Positions 1 to 7,349 of a stretch of DNA of 9,130 nucleotides are shown piece by piece. Under the pieces are notes generated by a model. That model worked only from the letters and a program-made list of their open reading frames with translations. It ran no database searches and was not told where the DNA came from. Made by a program: the position numbers and the translations under genes. Within the stretch, counting starts at the first letter, position 1. The number at the start of each line of letters is the position of its first letter. Source of the DNA: Chloroflexota bacterium (GTDB lineage: Bacteria; Chloroflexota; UBA6077; CF-72); assembly GCA_019247135.1 (NCBI GenBank), contig JAFAPL010000560.1, forward strand, positions 1-9,130. Direction: 5' to 3'.

Positions 1-376
1 CGCCGGGCTGTGGAACATCGACGACGCTGACATAGGCTGGGCCGTCCGTCGGGGCATCGAGCTTGCCTTCGGACAGGGTCCGGGCGTCGATCCCGACCGT
101 GGCGAGGTCGTCCGAGAGCCGAGTGAGTCCCGTGGCCGCGGCTGGCACACCGGGGTTGGATGCCATCACGAGGAAGGTTGCAAGTACGGCTACCAGGGCG
201 GGCAAGGGCCGTCCGCGCCAGGGTGGCGTACCGAGCCACGATGGCACAATGAGCCAGGCTGGCAGACCGAACACCAGGCGCGCGCCGGACAGGCCCGCAT
301 GACCGCGAGTAACCATAGCCGCGCACCGACTCAACCGGCGCGCGGGTGAAGACGCGCTGTGATCGTGATATAGCAT
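1..376 (-). CDS. Partial hypothetical protein with hydrophobic N-terminal segments
   Basis: This minus-strand frame is open from an ATG at 376 to the left edge, so the C-terminus lies outside the window. About 125 residues are visible. There are two hydrophobic stretches, around residues 33-48 (LVFGLPAWLIVPSWLG) and 58-71 (LPALVAVLATFLVM), the second followed by a small-residue run (NPGVPAAATG) that could be a signal-peptide or anchor boundary. I infer a membrane or exported protein. The start at 376 is preferred over the in-frame ATG at 316 because a purine-rich GGGGGA lies 6 nt before it, while 316 has no clear ribosome binding site. The choice is strengthened by a double CGCCCCA box 60 nt upstream, the same distance as for the next gene. 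I do not recognise the family, and no function is assigned. Confidence 0.5.
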   Translation of the reverse strand, partial: MLYHDHSASSPARRLSRCAAMVTRGHAGLSGARLVFGLPAWLIVPSWLGTPPWRGRPLPALVAVLATFLVMASNPGVPAAATGLTRLSDDLATVGIDARTLSEGKLDAPTDGPAYVSVVDVPQPG

Positions 377-394
377 GCGCTGTCCCCCGGACTG

Positions 395-408
395 GGCTGT
401 ATACAGCC
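395..408. promoter_or_regulatory. Perfect 14-bp palindrome, possible operator
   Basis: GGCTGTATACAGCC is a perfect palindrome located 19 nt before the ATG at 376 and downstream of the double box at 436-460. A dimeric repressor site is possible. On the minus strand the TATACA inside it could also act as a weak -10 element, though I see no convincing -35. The role is inference from symmetry and position. Confidence 0.35.
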
Positions 409-435
409 TATTGACATGAGCGGTGCACAGCATGT

Positions 436-460
436 GGCGAACGCCCCAAACAGCGCCCCA
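436..460 (-). promoter_or_regulatory. Double CGCCCCA box, copy 1
   Basis: CGCCCCA occurs at 442-448 and 454-460 (12-nt period), preceded by GGCGAA. On the minus strand it reads as tandem TGGGGCG. The 13-mer GGCGAACGCCCCA at 436-448 is repeated exactly at 913-925. Its lower edge is 60 nt from the ATG at 376, identical to copy 2 and its gene. Tandem heptamers of this kind are typical activator or repressor sites. The neighbouring LuxR-type regulator is the obvious candidate binder, but that is inference. Confidence 0.5.
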
Positions 461-469
461 TCCGCTGCG

Positions 470-853
470 CTAGTCAGTTGGTTGGTACACCGAGGCTGTT
501 TCGCACACGTTAGAAATCATCGCGCTGAGCTGCGCAGGGTCGATGCCGATAACATCGGCGGCGAAACGGCTCGCTTGTGTGCGACACCGGATGGTGAGTG
601 GCGCGCCCTGGTCGTCCACGGACGACAGAATCACGATCGAGTTGGACGCTGCCGGTGGACTGCCTCCAGGCGTGTCCGAAGCGCGTACTACCGGCGGATT
701 CCATACACTGGATGCTGAGAGTTGCTGCGCTCCTCCCCAGCCGAGCGCCTTCGACACCACAAGGATGCACCCGAGTGGGGCGAACCACTCGAGGGCGCGT
801 CCCGCGTCGTGTGCCAGACTCCTGTCAGGCGCGCCGGCATCAAGATCGTGCAT
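470..853 (-). CDS. Small hypothetical protein, 127 aa
   Basis: The frame starts at an ATG at 853, with GGAGG 8 nt upstream as a strong ribosome binding site, and ends with TAG at 470-472. The N-terminal third contains a hydrophobic patch (residues about 23-35, EWFAPLGCILVVS). The rest is soluble-looking, with an acidic C-terminus ending in QPTD. No domain is recognised. It lies downstream of, and on the same strand as, the LuxR-type regulator, in a gap containing the double CGCCCCA box. The matching 60-nt spacing of that box to this start and to the start at 376 argues that both are real genes under shared control. Competing plus-strand frames over the same bases have no comparable ribosome binding site or context. 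Function unknown. Confidence 0.5.
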   Translation of the reverse strand: MHDLDAGAPDRSLAHDAGRALEWFAPLGCILVVSKALGWGGAQQLSASSVWNPPVVRASDTPGGSPPAASNSIVILSSVDDQGAPLTIRCRTQASRFAADVIGIDPAQLSAMISNVCETASVYQPTD

Positions 854-912
854 GCGTGCCCCCTCCGACGGGGCATCGCCAAGTCTGCGGACGGGAGCGA
901 CATCAGGCGTCG

Positions 913-938
913 GGCGAACGCCCCATCATGACGCCCCA
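913..938 (-). promoter_or_regulatory. Double CGCCCCA box, copy 2
   Basis: CGCCCCA occurs at 919-925 and 932-938 (13-nt period). The flanking 13-mer GGCGAACGCCCCA at 913-925 is identical to the one at 436-448. Its lower edge is 60 nt from the ATG at 853, the same as copy 1 to its gene. The box lies between the regulator's end and the 127-aa gene, overlapping the frameshifted extension of the regulator (which ends at 926) but clear of the canonical C-terminus (which would end at 1015). Confidence 0.5.
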
Positions 939-3394
939 TTCTTTCCGAGAAGCCATCTGCCAACCCGCGTGGGGCAGACGCCCCACCGGCTACCGGTTAT
1001 CGGGGTGGAACCTGTCAGGTAAGACCCTGGCGCACCGCGACCGCCGCTGCCGCCGCGCGACGAGACACTGAGCCGGGCGAAGATGTTTTCCAGATGACGG
1101 CCCACCGTCTTCTCGCTGAGCACAAGCTCAGCGGCAATCTCACGATCGCTCAAGCCGCTGGCTACCAGTCGCAGCACCTCCACCTGGCGCGCCGTCAGTA
1201 ACGGCTCCGGCCGAGTTTGACCGTGCTCGACTGACAAGTCAGATGTCAAAAGCGGAGCGGCGCTGTTCGCGGATGTCCCGTAAAGCTCTCGCGCAGTCGC
1301 GATCGCATCGTCAATCGGCAGACACCTGCCCTGGTCCCAGGCAGCCGTGAACGCGTCATCTGCCAGCACCTCGTGCAGCATGTCCAGCGCACGTGCGTAC
1401 ACATGTTTGTCGTTCGGGAGAGCGGGCACGGACGCAGCTTCGCGCAGCTTCTCGGCCGCACCGAGCAGCTGCACCGCTTGAGTCGGCTGGCCTGTCGCGA
1501 CCGCCAGGACGGCAAAACCCTCGAGGCACCTGGCGATCTCCCGGCGATGCCACGCAGCGACACAGAGGCGCAGGCTTTCGCGCATCAGTGAACCTGCTCG
1601 TTCGATGTCACCCTGTGCGAGAACAACCCGCCCGAGCTCCAGGAACGACCAGTGTGGCCCGCGCGACGCGCCCATCGCCAACCAGCGAGACAGGCTTTCT
1701 TCCAGAAGCTCGCTCGCCCGCGTGTAGTCGTCATTTGCCTCCGCGATAAGCCCTAGCAAGCGGAATCCCTGGGCGATGCCCCACTCATCGTTGCGCTGCC
1801 GCGCGAGCGCTAGATTCTCTTCGACGAGCTGGGCGGCGCGATCGTTGTGGCCATGATGGCGGAAGGTCTCGGCCAGACAGTTCCGTGCGAACCAGGTGCT
1901 GAAGTCGTCTTCGGCAGAGATGGAAATGCGCAACGCCTGCTCCAGCAACGCGGCGGCCTCCGCGTGCTGTTGCCGGGTGTCAGCATTGTTTGCGAGCTTG
2001 GTGAGCGACAACGATTCGCCGGCCCTGTACCCAATCTGGCGCGACAACCGCAGCGCCTCGCCAGCGAATGCGTCACCTTGCCGCATGTCATTCTGGTGAG
2101 CAGCGAACTCGGCTGCCCAGTCGAGTACGCGTACTCGCTCCAGATTCGCCGGCCCCGTCTCGACGTTCACGATCCGGCTGATCCAATTCCGAGCCTCGGT
2201 CTGCTCCTGTCGTTTGAACCAGAAGTGAGACAGCACGTCCAAAAGGCGCAGGCCAATAGAGCTGCCTGACGGTCCGTCACTTGGCTCGCACCACGCCAGC
2301 GCAGCTCGCAAGTTGTCCTGCTCAATTGCGAGACGTGCAAGCCAGTGCGCCTGCTCGGCATCTTCGGTATGCGGCGCGGCTGCCTCGACGAGCTTCAGAC
2401 ACCACTCGGCGTGCCGTCGTTGATAGAGCGTTACCTCGCTCGCTTCGCGCAGCTTTTCCTGCCCGTACTGGCGCAGCGTCTCCAGGAGACAGTAGCGGCT
2501 CTCCCCACGCCAGTCCGTCACGATCACCAGGGACTTGTCCGCCAATCCCGAGAGCACGTCCAGAATCGAGCGCGCGCGAAGCTCGTCGTCTGCGCACACC
2601 AGCTCCGTAGCATCTAAACTGCAGCCACCAGCGAACACGGACATCCGTCGCAAAAGCCGTTGCTCGTTCGGATTGAGCAACTCGTAACTCCAGTCAACCG
2701 ACGCGCGCAGCGTCTGGTGACGCGGCAAGCTTCGTCGACGACCACCGGTCAGGAGATGCAAGCGGTCAGCCAAACGCGCTCCGATCTGCTCCACGGTCAG
2801 GACATTCGTCCGGGCAGCGGCCAACTCGATGGCGAGCGGAATCCCGTCCAGCCGTCGGCAGATCTCGGCGACAGCTCGACCATTTTCCGTAGATAAGGAG
2901 AACCCTGGTCTCACAGCTCTGGCTCGGTCGATGAAAAGGGTGACTGATTCGATTCTCGTGAGGGCCGCAACGTCTGGCAGGTCGGCGGGATTCGGCTGAG
3001 CAAGTGACGGAACTTGCCAGGTTGTTTCGCCTTCAATGGCCAGAGGTTCGCGGCTGGTCGTCAACACCGAGAGGCGGGGACAGTTCGCGAGCAAACCTTC
3101 GGTAAGAGCAGCACACGCCTCGATCACATGCTCGCAGTTGTCCAGGATAAGAAGAAGCTGCTTCGGTTTCAGATGGTCTGCAAGCGTGTCGGCGGGTGGT
3201 CGCTCCGGTTGTTCAGTGACGCCGAAGGTTGTGCACACGACCTGCGGGAGGAGTATGGCCTCCCCGAGCGGAGCCAACTCCGTCAGCCACACCCCGTCCG
3301 GATACCGATCCAGGACGTGGTCGCCCAGCGCCAGAGCCAGCCGGCTCTTGCCGACGCCCGGTGGTCCAACCAGGCTTACCAGGCGGTTACCCAC
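926..3394 (-). CDS. LuxR-family transcriptional regulator with NB-ARC/STAND ATPase and TPR-like domain
   Basis: The 822-residue frame encodes a large ATP-dependent DNA-binding regulator of the MalT/LuxR-STAND type. Walker A GPPGVGKS is at residues 10-17, Walker [12 protein letters not shown] at about 80-90, a TTSREPL sensor at about 113-119, and the [12 protein letters not shown] signature at about 183-194. A winged-helix-like segment follows, then a helical TPR-like region (about 325-690) rich in Ala/Leu pairs. A LuxR helix-turn-helix ([20 protein letters not shown], then [20 protein letters not shown]) starts at about residue 733. Known family logic: ligand or partner sensing by TPRs, ATP-driven oligomerisation, DNA binding. 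Two faults exist. The N-terminal 60-odd residues are in another frame (3394-3582). After SSR (residue 780) a one-base shift near 1051-1057 replaces the expected tail [12 protein letters not shown], whose TGA is at 1015-1017, with an unrelated extension. Function is confident at family level; the regulon is unknown. Confidence 0.92.
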   Translation of the reverse strand: MGNRLVSLVGPPGVGKSRLALALGDHVLDRYPDGVWLTELAPLGEAILLPQVVCTTFGVTEQPERPPADTLADHLKPKQLLLILDNCEHVIEACAALTEGLLANCPRLSVLTTSREPLAIEGETTWQVPSLAQPNPADLPDVAALTRIESVTLFIDRARAVRPGFSLSTENGRAVAEICRRLDGIPLAIELAAARTNVLTVEQIGARLADRLHLLTGGRRRSLPRHQTLRASVDWSYELLNPNEQRLLRRMSVFAGGCSLDATELVCADDELRARSILDVLSGLADKSLVIVTDWRGESRYCLLETLRQYGQEKLREASEVTLYQRRHAEWCLKLVEAAAPHTEDAEQAHWLARLAIEQDNLRAALAWCEPSDGPSGSSIGLRLLDVLSHFWFKRQEQTEARNWISRIVNVETGPANLERVRVLDWAAEFAAHQNDMRQGDAFAGEALRLSRQIGYRAGESLSLTKLANNADTRQQHAEAAALLEQALRISISAEDDFSTWFARNCLAETFRHHGHNDRAAQLVEENLALARQRNDEWGIAQGFRLLGLIAEANDDYTRASELLEESLSRWLAMGASRGPHWSFLELGRVVLAQGDIERAGSLMRESLRLCVAAWHRREIARCLEGFAVLAVATGQPTQAVQLLGAAEKLREAASVPALPNDKHVYARALDMLHEVLADDAFTAAWDQGRCLPIDDAIATARELYGTSANSAAPLLTSDLSVEHGQTRPEPLLTARQVEVLRLVASGLSDREIAAELVLSEKTVGRHLENIFARLSVSSRGGSGGRGAPGSYLTGSTPITGSRWGVCPTRVGRWLLGKNGAS
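969..986 (-). terminator. GC-rich hairpin downstream of the regulator
   Basis: GTGGGGC and GCCCCAC form a perfect 7-bp stem around a 4-nt loop (AGAC). On the minus strand the hairpin begins 29 nt after the TGA at 1015-1017 that would be the regulator's natural stop once the C-terminal frameshift is corrected. No T-tract follows, so a Rho-independent terminator is doubtful. The right arm also contains a fifth CGCCCCA (979-985), so it may belong to the regulatory motif family instead. Confidence 0.3.
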
Positions 3395-3582
3395 TAGAAG
3401 TCGGTGAGCTCCACCACCTCCTGTGTGCGACCAACCAGGCTGGTCATCCGCAGCGGCAGGTTGTGGCGTCGGGAAGCGTCGACCGAACCACTGGAAGGGC
3501 GTCTCTGGTGACGCACTCGAGGCACAGGAGCGGCGGCCAGCGGCGCTCCTGGACCATCTCGATATCCACGCGGGCTCGTCAC
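3394..3582 (-). pseudogene. N-terminal piece of the LuxR regulator in a shifted frame
   Basis: This frame ends in [23 protein letters not shown] and then TAG at 3394-3396. The text NLPLxxTSxVGRxxEV is the standard lead-in to the Walker A of LuxR-type ATPases, which resumes in the next frame as [17 protein letters not shown]. Adding one base near GACTTCTAGTGG gives [14 protein letters not shown] without a stop, so this piece and the 926-3394 frame are one gene of about 855 residues. The frame can begin with GTG at 3582, overlapping the recombinase stop by four bases (GTGA). A GTG nearer to the conserved text (about 3520) is an alternative start. Confidence 0.75.
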
Positions 3583-4318
3583 TCGGGCAGTCCCTGCATC
3601 AAGTCGTGCGCCTCGTCGTCGCTGAGTGTCAGGTACTCCGTGTGCAGGCGAGCCCAGCCGGCCTGCTTCTGCGCCAACGCCAGGCTTTTCGTGTGCCGCA
3701 CGATCTGGCGAACACGTGCGTGTCGAAACAGGTGTGGATGGACTGGCGCCGGCTCACCTCGTCGTCCGTAGCCCGAGGGTCGCAATGCCAGAACCTGGAC
3801 TTCTGCCCGTTGTGATGCGCACCTGACGATTTGCCAGGCGCGCACGCGATCGATCGGCTTGCGTTCACCATTCGGAAGCCGCTGGCGAGAGAAGAACAGC
3901 GGCTCTCATCGTCTGCCAGCGAGTTTTCTCGCGCCCACAGGAGAAGGTCGCCGGGCAAGCCCGCGTGCGCCGATGAAAGGTGGGCTGTCTTGACGAGCCG
4001 ACTCGGGTTCTTGAGATTTGGCAAGACGATCCCGCCGCGTTTCACATCCCGCGGACGAAGCCTCAGCACTTCGCTGATGCGCGCTCCAGTGGCCCAGAGG
4101 GTGGTCAGCAGGAGCCTGTCGCGCTCGCTTGCGGCGGCTCGGATGATTGCATTGACGCCTTCCGGCGACAGCCCTTCAGGCGGCTGCCAACGTTTGCCCG
4201 TGGGCTTAAGAGAACGACGCTTGGCGAGCGAGTTTGACAGTACGCGCCGCGACTCAGTGCCCGCGGTCGAACTCGACACGGACGGCCGGTGCTTGCTCAC
4301 GGCAGTCGAGTTTAACAC
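3579..4318 (-). pseudogene. Tyrosine recombinase (phage-integrase family) of a Tn3-type element, frameshifted
   Basis: The protein is split over two frames. The first runs from GTG at 4318 and contains LSPEGVNAIIRAAASERDRL and the Arg I box ATGARISEVLRLRPRDV (catalytic Arg at residue 80). After ARENSLADDE it loses sense near 3905, and the other frame continues PLFFSRQRLPNGERKPIDRV and reaches the HLFRH box, then QAGWARLHTEYLTLSDDEA with the probable nucleophile Tyr before LTL. The stop is at 3579-3581. Together they give one recombinase of about 245 residues with Arg, HxxR, Trp and Tyr all present and only a short N-terminus. In this family it would resolve cointegrates at a site between the two divergent genes. 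A single indel separates it from an intact gene, so sequencing error is possible. The first 30 codons overlap the decamer cluster, so translation may start further downstream. Confidence 0.88.
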
Positions 4319-4340
4319 TCCAATCGGACGGTTAAACTCG
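4229..4340. repeat. Cluster of four inverted decamers, putative recombinase resolution site
   Basis: Four related decamers alternate in orientation: CGAGTTTGAC at 4229-4238, GTCGAACTCG at 4266-4275, CGAGTTTAAC at 4307-4316 and GTTAAACTCG at 4331-4340. The last two are a perfect 10-bp inverted repeat around 14 bases. Similarity extends a few bases past each decamer toward CGTCCG. The cluster spans 112 bp at the 5' end of the tyrosine recombinase, 113 bp before the transposase start. Known precedent: the Tn4430 site IRS is about 116 bp, with an inverted core pair plus accessory copies of the TnpI motif. Function here is inference from layout. Confidence 0.65.
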
Positions 4341-4453
4341 TCGGCGCCGCGTCAGAGTCGGTTGCTGATGACGTGCACCCTCGTCGTCACTTTGTCCCGA
4401 TCTGGACGATCGGCAGCGACTCCGACGCGGCAGTTTGCAAAGTGGAGTGTGCG

Positions 4454-5494
4454 GTGAAGCGCTTGTGGGAGGACGATGAACTCGCGACCGAGTGGACGCT
4501 AGAGTCGAGCGATCAAACGCTGTTGGCCAACAAGACTGGCGCGACCCGCCTCGGGTTCGCCGCGTTGCTCACCTTTTTCCGTCACGAGGGTCGCTTTCCC
4601 ACCAGCAAACACGAGGTACCGTCTGCTATCGTCGCGCATCTGGCCAGCCAGGTCGGCGTCCCAGTCGACGCCTACGTCGCGTACGACTGGCGTGGTCGCA
4701 CGATCAAGTATCACCGCGTCCAGATTCGCATCGCCCTCGGTTTCCGCGAGACGAGTGTCGAAGATGCGGACAACCTTGTCGACTGGCTGACCCATGAGGT
4801 GGTGCCGCACGAGCGCGGCATCGATCGTGTCCGGGCGGCAGTGTATGCCCGCTGCCGCGAGCTGCGTTTCGAACCGCCCACCCAGGAGCGCATCGAGCGC
4901 CTGGTTCGCTCAGCTCTTGCCAGCCATGAGCAGCAGATTTCCAGGGCGGTCCACGGGCGTCTCTCAGCAAAATCAGTCGAAGTGCTGGATGGGCTGCTGA
5001 CGCCGACCAAGCCGTCTTTGGCGGAGGGTGAGTTGGCTCGGGCGCCGCTGGTGGAGCTCAAGAAAGACCCCGGTCCGGCCGGGCTGGAGAGCGTGCTCGC
5101 CGAGATCGCCAAACTGCAGCGGCTACGCGCGATCGGGCTACAGGCGGACCTGTTCGCGGATGTGGCGCCCAAGACGCGCCAGGGGTACCACCAGCGAGTG
5201 CAGGTTGAAGAGCCCTACGAACTGCGTCGGCATCCCGAGCCGTTGCGGTCGACGCTGCTTGCAGCTTGGGCAGCCCTTCGCTCCGGCGAGCTGACCGACA
5301 ACCTGGTGGACACACTCGTCCAGACGATCGAGCGGATCGACACCACCGCTCAGCACCGAGTTGAGCAGGAGCTTCTGGCGGACTTTCGCCGCGTCACGGG
5401 CAAGACAGGGCTGCTGTTCCGCGTGGCAGAGGCGTCGGTCGAACGGCCAGACGGCATCGTGCGGGACGTCGTCTTTTCCCGCGGTGGGTGGTGA
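4454..5494 (+). CDS. tnpA: Tn3-family transposase, N-terminal part (DUF4158 region)
   Basis: The frame is open from 4373. The family-like start is the GTG at 4454, with GGAG 6 nt upstream, giving VKRLWEDDELATEWTLESSD. It then shows the DUF4158 text of Tn3 transposases: LLANKTGATRLGFAALLTFF, the GRFP segment, SQVGVPVDAYVAYDWRGRT, IKYHRVQIRIALGFRE, and RVRAAVYARCRELRFEPPT. This region binds the transposon ends in Tn3 transposases. The frame closes at TGG TGA (5492-5494), but the natural text jumps frame in the TTTTCCC run at 5474-5480 to read DVVFPAVGGERVLRDLVSEY, so this stop is artefactual or mutational. The gene diverges from the tyrosine recombinase, and the 135 nt between their starts includes the inner decamer pair. 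Confidence 0.92.
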   Translation: MKRLWEDDELATEWTLESSDQTLLANKTGATRLGFAALLTFFRHEGRFPTSKHEVPSAIVAHLASQVGVPVDAYVAYDWRGRTIKYHRVQIRIALGFRETSVEDADNLVDWLTHEVVPHERGIDRVRAAVYARCRELRFEPPTQERIERLVRSALASHEQQISRAVHGRLSAKSVEVLDGLLTPTKPSLAEGELARAPLVELKKDPGPAGLESVLAEIAKLQRLRAIGLQADLFADVAPKTRQGYHQRVQVEEPYELRRHPEPLRSTLLAAWAALRSGELTDNLVDTLVQTIERIDTTAQHRVEQELLADFRRVTGKTGLLFRVAEASVERPDGIVRDVVFSRGGW

Positions 5495-6420
5495 GCGCGT
5501 CCTGCGCGATCTGGTCAGCGAGTACAAGGCCACTGGACCGGGCTATCGCCGTAAGTTCCACCAGGCGATGCGTCGTTCGTATCAGGCGCACTACCGTCGC
5601 CTGCTGGATACACTCCAGTTCCGCTCGAACAATGACGCCCGCCATCAGCTACGAACTGTTCGTGCTCGAGGCCGTGCGTGAGCGCGTGCGTTGCAAGGAA
5701 GTCTGGGTCAGTGGCGCCGATCGCTATCGGAATCCTGACGATGACCTGCCGTCTGACTTTGTAGTGCGCCGCGAAGCGGACTACCAGGAACTGGGTCAAC
5801 CGCTGGAGGCGGATGCCTTCATCGGCGGTCTGCAGCAGGAGATGGCTGACGCGCTGGCGATGCTTGATCGCGGACTGCCCACAAACCCGGACGTTCGTCT
5901 CGTGTTGCGCAGCAACGGCAAGAATGCCACATTCGACTCTCGCCGCTCACGGCGCTGCCCGATCCACCCAATCTCATCCGTCTCAAGCTGGAACTCAGTC
6001 GCCGCTGGCCACCGACCAGTTTGCTCGACATGCTGAAGGAGGTCGATCTGCGCATCCGTTTCACTGAGCAGTTCGTGACTTCTGGCGCGCGGGAGCACCT
6101 CGACCGGCTGACGCTGCAGAAGCGGCTCCTGCTGCGCCTGTATGCGCTGGGCACGAACACCGGCCTCAAGCGCATGAGCGGCGGGGACGCCAACGAGAAT
6201 TACAAGGACCTGCTGTACATCCGTCGCCGGTTCCTCAACAGCGCGGCCATGCGCAACGCCATCGCCCAGGTGGCCAACGCCATTTTCCAGACGCGCCTGA
6301 CACACATCTGGGGTGAGGCAACGACTGCCTGCGCCTCCGACTCGAAGAAGTTTGGCGCCTGGGATCAGAACCTTCTCACCGAGTGGCATGCGCGGTACCG
6401 CGGGCCGGGAATCATGATCT
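5478..6420 (+). pseudogene. tnpA: Tn3-family transposase, broken continuation ending after the first catalytic Asp
   Basis: Three consecutive frames continue the transposase. At 5478 to about 5640: PAVGGERVLRDLVSEYKATG, then LLDTLQFRSNN. At about 5641-5922: ISYELFVLEAVRERVRCKEV, WVSGADRYRNPDDDLPSDF, ending SNGK. At about 5923-6420: HIRLSPLTALPDPPNLIRLK, MLKEVDLRIRFTEQFV, LGTNTGLKRMSGGD, HIWGEATTACASDSKKFGAW, NLLTEWHARYRGPGIMI. Between FRSNN and ISYEL the family normally has several tens of residues that are absent here, so there is an internal deletion near 5638. The frame step near 5922 is a one-base loss. The first catalytic Asp (ACASDSK) is encoded at 6339-6341. The remaining Asp and Glu of the DDE triad and the whole C-terminus are missing beyond IMI at about 6420. 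The open frame continuing to 6497 is not transposase text. The protein cannot be catalytically active. Confidence 0.88.
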
Positions 6421-7349
6421 TTCGGAGGCGGAGACGATGCGCTGCCCGTCGGGCAGCAGCGCTAACCGGTCCACTTCGCCGTCCTGGCATGGTATAGTCC
6501 GAAGGAGGGGAGATCCCGCGGCCGCCAACTCTGGGCGCAACGGCCGAAGCCACGGAGCACCGCGCCATTCGCGCGTCTGGACCAGCAGGCCACTCAATTC
6601 TGGCGCACCGTCCCGCGGCAATCTGGCCAGCAGCTGACCGGCCAACTGAGTGGGGGCTGCAGCCACCACGTGCGCGGCCAGGCGGATCGCTTGTTGAACC
6701 GCCGGCAGCACCCCGTTGTCATCCGGACCTCGTGGCAGATCGTAATCCTCCAGCAGCGCTTGGGGCCCCAGCTCCACCACTTTGACCTGCAGAAAGTCGA
6801 AGGCCGTCAGCAACTGGCGCAGGCGGACCGCCTGGCCAGCTTGCGAGAGATGGGCGGGCAGTGCCCGCAACGTGTAACGCCGCCGTTCAGCCGTGAGGTC
6901 GGCAAGCCGGCTCGCCAATTCACCCGCGTCCAACGCCAGGACCGGCTCACATGTCGGTGAAGAGCGCACCCCAAAGACTGTCGGCGATCAACGCATTGAT
7001 GTCTTTGAGGGTCACGCCAGCGGCTTCGACAATATCCATTCGATGCAGAAAATCGCGGAAGCTCGCGTGATACAGACTGTACGCCGCGCCGTCCGAGCTC
7101 TGCGTCTCGTGCAGGAACTGCCTCCATTCATCTAGGATCCCCTGCACGTCCACCTGGTCGACCTGCTGTGTGCCGTCCGTGGCAAACTGCGCAAGTAGCT
7201 GCCTGGACACTGGCCGCCGGACCTCGCACAGATGTAGATGATGCGGATCTTGAGGCGGGGCAAAGGCCGAGCCGTCATACCATATCTCGCCAGTGACCCG
7301 CGTAGTAGCCTTCCAAACCGCTTGGAAGCGCGTCGAGGCTCAAATCGCG
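6412..7349 (-). pseudogene. STAND NTPase, C-terminal half with truncated WD40 start, several frame breaks
   Basis: This region continues the NTPase at 7350-8336. Right after the TAG the same frame reads RDLSLDALPSGLEGYYAGHW to a TGA at 7275-7277. A second frame gives YDGSAFA, with a short frame excursion RLKIRIIYI, then LCEVRRPVSRQLLAQF. It continues as helical text DVQGILDEWRQFLHETQSSD, SLYHASFRDFLHRMDIVEAA, and ends at 6947. A third frame, joined near 6948, gives VLALDAGELASRLADLTAER and YTLRALPAHLSQAGQAVRLR. It finishes with WLRPLRPELAAAGSPLLRTI and VDRLALLPDGQRIVSAS. The last piece is the familiar lead-in to a WD40 propeller in bacterial NB-ARC/WD40 proteins. It is cut at about 6420, where Tn3 transposase sequence begins on the other strand, so the propeller (the usual sensor) is gone. 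Confidence 0.85.

Larger units (their letters stand above)
3579..6420. mobile_element. Tn3-family transposon remnant with tyrosine recombinase
   Basis: A tyrosine recombinase (minus) and a Tn3-type transposase (plus) diverge from a cluster of inverted decamers. This is the layout of Tn3-family elements that resolve cointegrates with a tyrosine recombinase rather than a serine resolvase. The transposase is cut at about 6420. I found no 38-bp GGGG-type terminal inverted repeat on either side, so the outer limits are unknown; the LuxR gene could even be cargo. All three coding parts carry frameshifts, so the element is probably immobile. Confidence 0.8.

Noticed and set aside
926..986. Tn3-type terminal inverted repeat suggested by GGGGC-rich motifs near TTCTCGGAAAGAA
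   Set aside because: The GGGG tracts are not arranged as a 38-bp end with an inner TAAG, and no inverted partner was found elsewhere in the window.
543..1071. Two long overlapping plus-strand open frames (159 and 157 codons)
   Set aside because: They lie opposite the 127-aa gene and the regulator tail, have no good ribosome binding site, and encode Arg/Pro/Ser-rich text typical of antisense frames in GC-rich DNA.
1847..2269. A 140-codon plus-strand frame inside the regulator
   Set aside because: It is antisense to the uninterrupted, strongly conserved regulator frame and has no domain signal.
4398..4412. Short inverted repeat CGATC/GATCG in front of the transposase
   Set aside because: A 5-bp stem around 5 bases is expected by chance at this GC content and does not match the decamers.
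4373..4453. Upstream ATG at 4373 as the transposase start
   Set aside because: The 27 extra residues do not resemble the family, and the GTG at 4454 has a well-spaced GGAG and begins with the family-like KRLWEDDEL.
6421..6497. Open extension of the transposase frame beyond IMI
   Set aside because: Its Arg/Ala-rich text is the antisense of the WD40 lead-in on the minus strand and does not resemble any transposase.
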